Source of the DNA: Gammaproteobacteria bacterium
Lineage (GTDB): Bacteria; Pseudomonadota; Gammaproteobacteria; Pseudomonadales; Azotimanducaceae
Reading direction: 5' to 3'
NCBI GenBank assembly: GCA_026706425.1
Contig: JAPOYW010000572.1
Location: 1-8,425, forward strand
Length of the DNA stretch: 8,425 nucleotides
A program made the translations under genes and the position numbers. Below the pieces are notes generated by a model. It made no database searches. It was not told the origin of the DNA and saw only the letters and a list, made by a program, of their open reading frames with translations. This document shows, piece after piece, positions 6,082-8,425 of this stretch. Position 1 is the first letter of the stretch, and each line of letters opens with the position of its first letter.

Positions 6082-7187
6082 CGGCGCCTGCCGAAGTGGG
6101 CCTCTATGTCCACTTCCCGTGGTGCGTGCGCAAGTGCCCCTACTGCGACTTCAACTCGCATCCGCTGAAGGAACCGCTGCGCGAGGCCGAGTACGGGAAG
6201 GCGTTGCTCGACGATTTCGAACGGGAACTCGAACGATTCGGCGATCGACGCATCACCACCGTGTACTTCGGCGGCGGCACGCCCAGCCTTTTCTCGCCGG
6301 AGACTTTCCGAGTCCTGCTCGACCGCGTGCCCGACGCCTGGGAAGTCACCCTCGAGGCGAACCCCGGGACCATCGAGCGCGGCGCCTTCGCCGACTATCG
6401 ACGGGCCGGCATCACGCGCGTCTCCCTCGGTGCCCAGACCTTCGACGCGGCACACCTGAACGTTCTCGGGCGGATCCATGGCGCCGACGACATCGGCAAC
6501 GCAGCCCGGGAAGCCAAGGCGGCCGGTGTTGACAGTCTGAACCTCGACCTGATGTACGCATTGCCCAAGCAGACTGTGGACGAGGCCCTCGACGACCTGG
6601 CGCAGGCCATTCGCCTGGAACCGGACCACATCTCCTGGTACCAGCTCACCATCGAGCCGAAGACGGAGTTCGCACGCCGGCCGCCCCTCGGGCTACCCGG
6701 CGTCGACCAAGCATGCGAGATCGAAGAAGCGGGAATCGAGTTGTTGGAACGCCATGGGTACCGGCGCTACGAGGTATCCGCATTCGCCAAGGACGGCCAT
6801 CCCTGCGAGCACAACGTGAACTACTGGCGATTCGGCGACTACATGGGCATCGGCGCCGGTGCCCACGGCAAGTTCACGAACGACGATGGCGAGGTGGTCC
6901 GCGCGGCCAAGGCGAGCCAGCCGCGTCTCTATCTGAACGGCGGCGACAGCGAGACCACCCCGGTGCCCCACGACGAGCTGCCCGCCGAATTCATGATGAA
7001 CGCTTTGCGGCTTGTGGACGGTGTGGAGCACGGGCTCTTCGAGGCGCGCACCGGGTTGGGATTCGAGGTCATCGCTCAGACCGTCGCCGAATTGGCGGAC
7101 TGGGGCCTGATGCAAGCGAGTCGACTGGCATTGACGGCGAGGGGCCATCGCCAGCTGAACGGGGTCGTGGCGCGTTTCCTTGCTTAG
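6078..7187 (+). CDS. hemW: HemW, radical SAM family haem chaperone
   Basis: HemN-like protein now regarded as a haem-binding chaperone that delivers haem to respiratory proteins, rather than a coproporphyrinogen oxidase. The 369-residue product (E. coli HemW: 378) has the radical SAM cluster CX3CX2C in FPWCVRKCPYCDF (Cys16, Cys20, Cys23). The position where HemN has a fourth cysteine is Phe25, as expected for HemW. Further motifs are YFGGGTPSLF (63-72), EANPGT (93-98), RVSLGAQTFD (114-123), DLMYALPKQT (157-166), SWYQLTIEP (186-194), RYEVSAFA (230-237), the HNXXYW motif HNVNYW (245-250), GIGAGAH (257-263) and a C-terminal HemN_C-type region with EFMMNALRL (304-312). ATG 6078 overlaps the rdgB stop (ATGA). 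It is the last gene of the conserved series; only 27 bases separate its stop from the convergent gene, and I see no intrinsic terminator there. Confidence 0.95.
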   Translation: MTAPAEVGLYVHFPWCVRKCPYCDFNSHPLKEPLREAEYGKALLDDFERELERFGDRRITTVYFGGGTPSLFSPETFRVLLDRVPDAWEVTLEANPGTIERGAFADYRRAGITRVSLGAQTFDAAHLNVLGRIHGADDIGNAAREAKAAGVDSLNLDLMYALPKQTVDEALDDLAQAIRLEPDHISWYQLTIEPKTEFARRPPLGLPGVDQACEIEEAGIELLERHGYRRYEVSAFAKDGHPCEHNVNYWRFGDYMGIGAGAHGKFTNDDGEVVRAAKASQPRLYLNGGDSETTPVPHDELPAEFMMNALRLVDGVEHGLFEARTGLGFEVIAQTVAELADWGLMQASRLALTARGHRQLNGVVARFLA

Positions 7188-7214
7188 TGGGCGCAGCCGC
7201 GACAACGCATACTC

Positions 7215-7847
7215 TCAGTCAACCGGTCCCCAAACCTCCTCCTCGTTTCGCTCGGCAACCGCGAGCGCCCACTCATTGCCGAGACGGGCTGCGTACCGGC
7301 GCAGATGGTGCCCTTGGTGGATGTCGTGACCGGGCTCGGGCAGTGTGTCCAATAACGCGAAGGCCTCCGGTGGCACGGCGCGGCACATGAGCCGACGCCA
7401 CGCGAAGCGGAAGCGCTCGTCCTCGATCTCGTCGCGGCGACGCCAGTATTCCTCTAGCGTCAGCGTCGGGTCATCGTCCAGATGTTCGACCGCCCAAACC
7501 CAATAGGCTTCATGCCGATACGCAGAGTCACGCTCCCGAAGCACGGCTGCGGCTGCCTCGTCATCGGGATGCCGCTCTGACGACAGGTCGAGCCGGCCGG
7601 CCCTACGCAGCTGTTTCACGCAACCCGCGTGCACCATGGCGAGTCCTGCGGCCTCGTCCGCCGCGCACACCTCGCGTAGTTGGGGCGTCGCCTCAACATC
7701 GCGACCGTCGGCTATTCCGAATTTCTCCTTCGAGTCGTACACGATGAACGCGGCGCATTCCGGCTTCCCCAGCGCATCCTCAACGGCACGCCGGGCTCCC
7801 GCAACGTCTGTGAACGCCTCTTCCCACGGGACTTCCACCGGTAGCGG
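7215..7847 (-). CDS. Unrecognised protein, C-terminal portion of a frame-broken gene
   Basis: The minus-strand frame ending at TGA 7217-7215 looks coding from about 7847 downward, giving 210 residues from PLPVEVPWEEAFTDVAG to NEEEVWGPVD. Its frame is open further upstream to a GTG at 7976, but that extra part is arginine-rich and is the shadow of the other frame, so this is almost certainly the C-terminal part of the gene beginning at 8272. It is acidic and mostly helical in character, with a Trp/Tyr/Arg-rich stretch (HEAYWVWAVEHLDDD, then EEYWRRRDEIEDERFRFAWRR) and four cysteines (in PECAAF, REVCAAD, HAGCVKQ and RLMCRAV). I recognise no family and no catalytic motif. Convergent with hemW. 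Confidence 0.65.
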   Translation of the reverse strand, partial: PLPVEVPWEEAFTDVAGARRAVEDALGKPECAAFIVYDSKEKFGIADGRDVEATPQLREVCAADEAAGLAMVHAGCVKQLRRAGRLDLSSERHPDDEAAAAVLRERDSAYRHEAYWVWAVEHLDDDPTLTLEEYWRRRDEIEDERFRFAWRRLMCRAVPPEAFALLDTLPEPGHDIHQGHHLRRYAARLGNEWALAVAERNEEEVWGPVD

Positions 7848-8272
7848 GGGGGTGGCGATTCCCACCCGCCGCCGTCGTAGGGAGGTCGTACCATGCGCAT
7901 ACCCTCCCGCCCGTATCGTCCAGCCAGCGCCGCGCTGCAGTCGTCGGGTACGCCTTCGGTCCACGGGTCGGGGCACATTTCCCTGAGTTCGGCGAGCGTT
8001 GCGATATCCTCAGCGGCAATACTTGCGTGGGGCACATCCGGCGAGCGGATTTGGCTAGAAGACACGGACGCCTCCCCCAAGGAGTCGACGGCTCGCGCCA
8101 TGGGGCCCGCCGGTGGTTCGGTATCGCGTTTCGGAGCGCTATGCCAATACACCGCGCCACCGATTGCGCACAGAAGAACGCCTGCCGCAGTGAAACGCAG
8201 CGACCGATTGTGGGATTGTCTACCCGCCACCTCTACAAAACCTACTGGCGTTAAAGCTGATGTTGTCTTCAA
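7712..8272 (-). CDS. Unrecognised membrane-anchored protein, N-terminal portion of a frame-broken gene
   Basis: Minus-strand frame from TTG 8272-8270, with GGGAG ending four bases upstream as ribosome site; GTG 8230-8228 is an alternative start. The first 142 residues look real: a basic N-terminus, one transmembrane segment FTAAGVLLCAIGGAVYW (27-43), then a linker and a probably periplasmic region with Cys100 and Cys112 (in MCPDPWTEGVPDDC) and PPYDGGGWESPPP (130-142). After the C7 run this frame becomes arginine- and serine-rich and stops at 7712; that tail is a shadow of the C-terminal frame. A -1 shift (or one added C) at the run would join both parts into about 352 residues. Codon choice is less strictly GC-ending than in the metX-hemW genes, suggesting a lineage-specific gene. 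Function unknown. Confidence 0.6.
   Translation of the reverse strand: MKTTSALTPVGFVEVAGRQSHNRSLRFTAAGVLLCAIGGAVYWHSAPKRDTEPPAGPMARAVDSLGEASVSSSQIRSPDVPHASIAAEDIATLAELREMCPDPWTEGVPDDCSAALAGRYGREGMRMVRPPYDGGGWESPPPRYRWKSRGKRRSQTLREPGVPLRMRWGSRNAPRSSCTTRRRNSE
7846..7852 (-). repeat. C7 homopolymer at the frame break
   Basis: Seven consecutive G on the plus strand (C on the coding minus strand) lie exactly where coding character passes from the N-terminal to the C-terminal frame. Eight or five C would restore a continuous frame. Such runs are prone both to real slippage mutation and to sequencing miscounts. Confidence 0.85.
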
Positions 8273-8425
8273 TGGTCTCCCAATCTTCGGGATGGTGGCG
8301 CGAATGGCGGCCGGTATTGGCGTGGTATACGTGGTGAGCGTTCTCGTGAACCGCCATCTCGTAGCGATTGCTAGCGAGGCTTCGCCTCAGACCGACGAGG
8401 CATGTGCCGCTGAGGCTTGAGACGG

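Noticed and set aside
5928..6629. Minus-strand ORF of 233 residues across rdgB and hemW
   Set aside because: Antisense shadow of two recognised genes, without family features.
7188..7214. Shared terminator between hemW and the convergent gene
   Set aside because: The 27-base gap has no stable hairpin followed by a T-run on either strand.
7893..8420. Plus-strand ORF of 175 residues opposite the frame-broken gene
   Set aside because: Most of it is antisense to the TM-anchor frame, which has a ribosome site, a membrane helix and a matching C-terminal half; only its last 42 residues are kept as a doubtful small ORF.

Overview
This window is a chromosomal housekeeping segment from a GC-rich proteobacterium, most likely a gammaproteobacterium. 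The evidence is gene order: pilT lies divergent from yggS, proC, yggT, metX, metW, a DUF4426 gene, rdgB and hemW. This is the arrangement I know from Pseudomonas and related Gammaproteobacteria. I cannot name the genus. No RNA gene, CRISPR array, insertion sequence or phage gene is visible.

Left part (1-1085): a minus-strand pilT, cut by the left window edge, encodes the type IV pilus retraction ATPase. A 145-base divergent intergenic region separates it from the plus-strand genes.

Centre (1086-7187): eight same-strand genes are packed very tightly. yggS (PLP homeostasis) overlaps proC (last step of proline synthesis) by 4 bases. A 104-base gap rich in short repeats and palindromes leads to yggT (membrane protein). 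Then come metX and metW (acylation of homoserine for methionine synthesis), a secreted DUF4426 protein, rdgB (clearance of non-canonical purine nucleotides) and hemW (radical-SAM-like haem chaperone). metX/metW, metW/DUF4426 and rdgB/hemW share ATGA junctions, and rdgB starts on the base after the DUF4426 stop codon. The layout suggests one or two long transcripts with translational coupling. The functions are mixed: amino acid synthesis, cofactor handling and nucleotide quality control.

Right part (7188-8425): the conserved block ends at hemW. It meets a convergent minus-strand gene that I do not recognise. Its product would be a single-pass membrane-anchored protein with a cysteine-containing exported domain. 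The reading frame is broken at a run of seven C (minus strand): an N-terminal frame (from 8272) and a C-terminal frame (to 7215) both look coding on opposite sides of the run and turn into arginine-rich nonsense beyond it. This may be a sequencing or assembly error, a real mutation, phase variation or frameshifting. It is the most interesting spot in the window. The last 150 bases hold its probable upstream region and a doubtful 42-residue ORF.

I do not see a convincing undescribed multi-gene system. The items worth a second look are the C7 frame break, the hairpin presenting the metX start codon in its loop, the glycine-rich insertion in PilT, and the repeat-rich proC-yggT gap.
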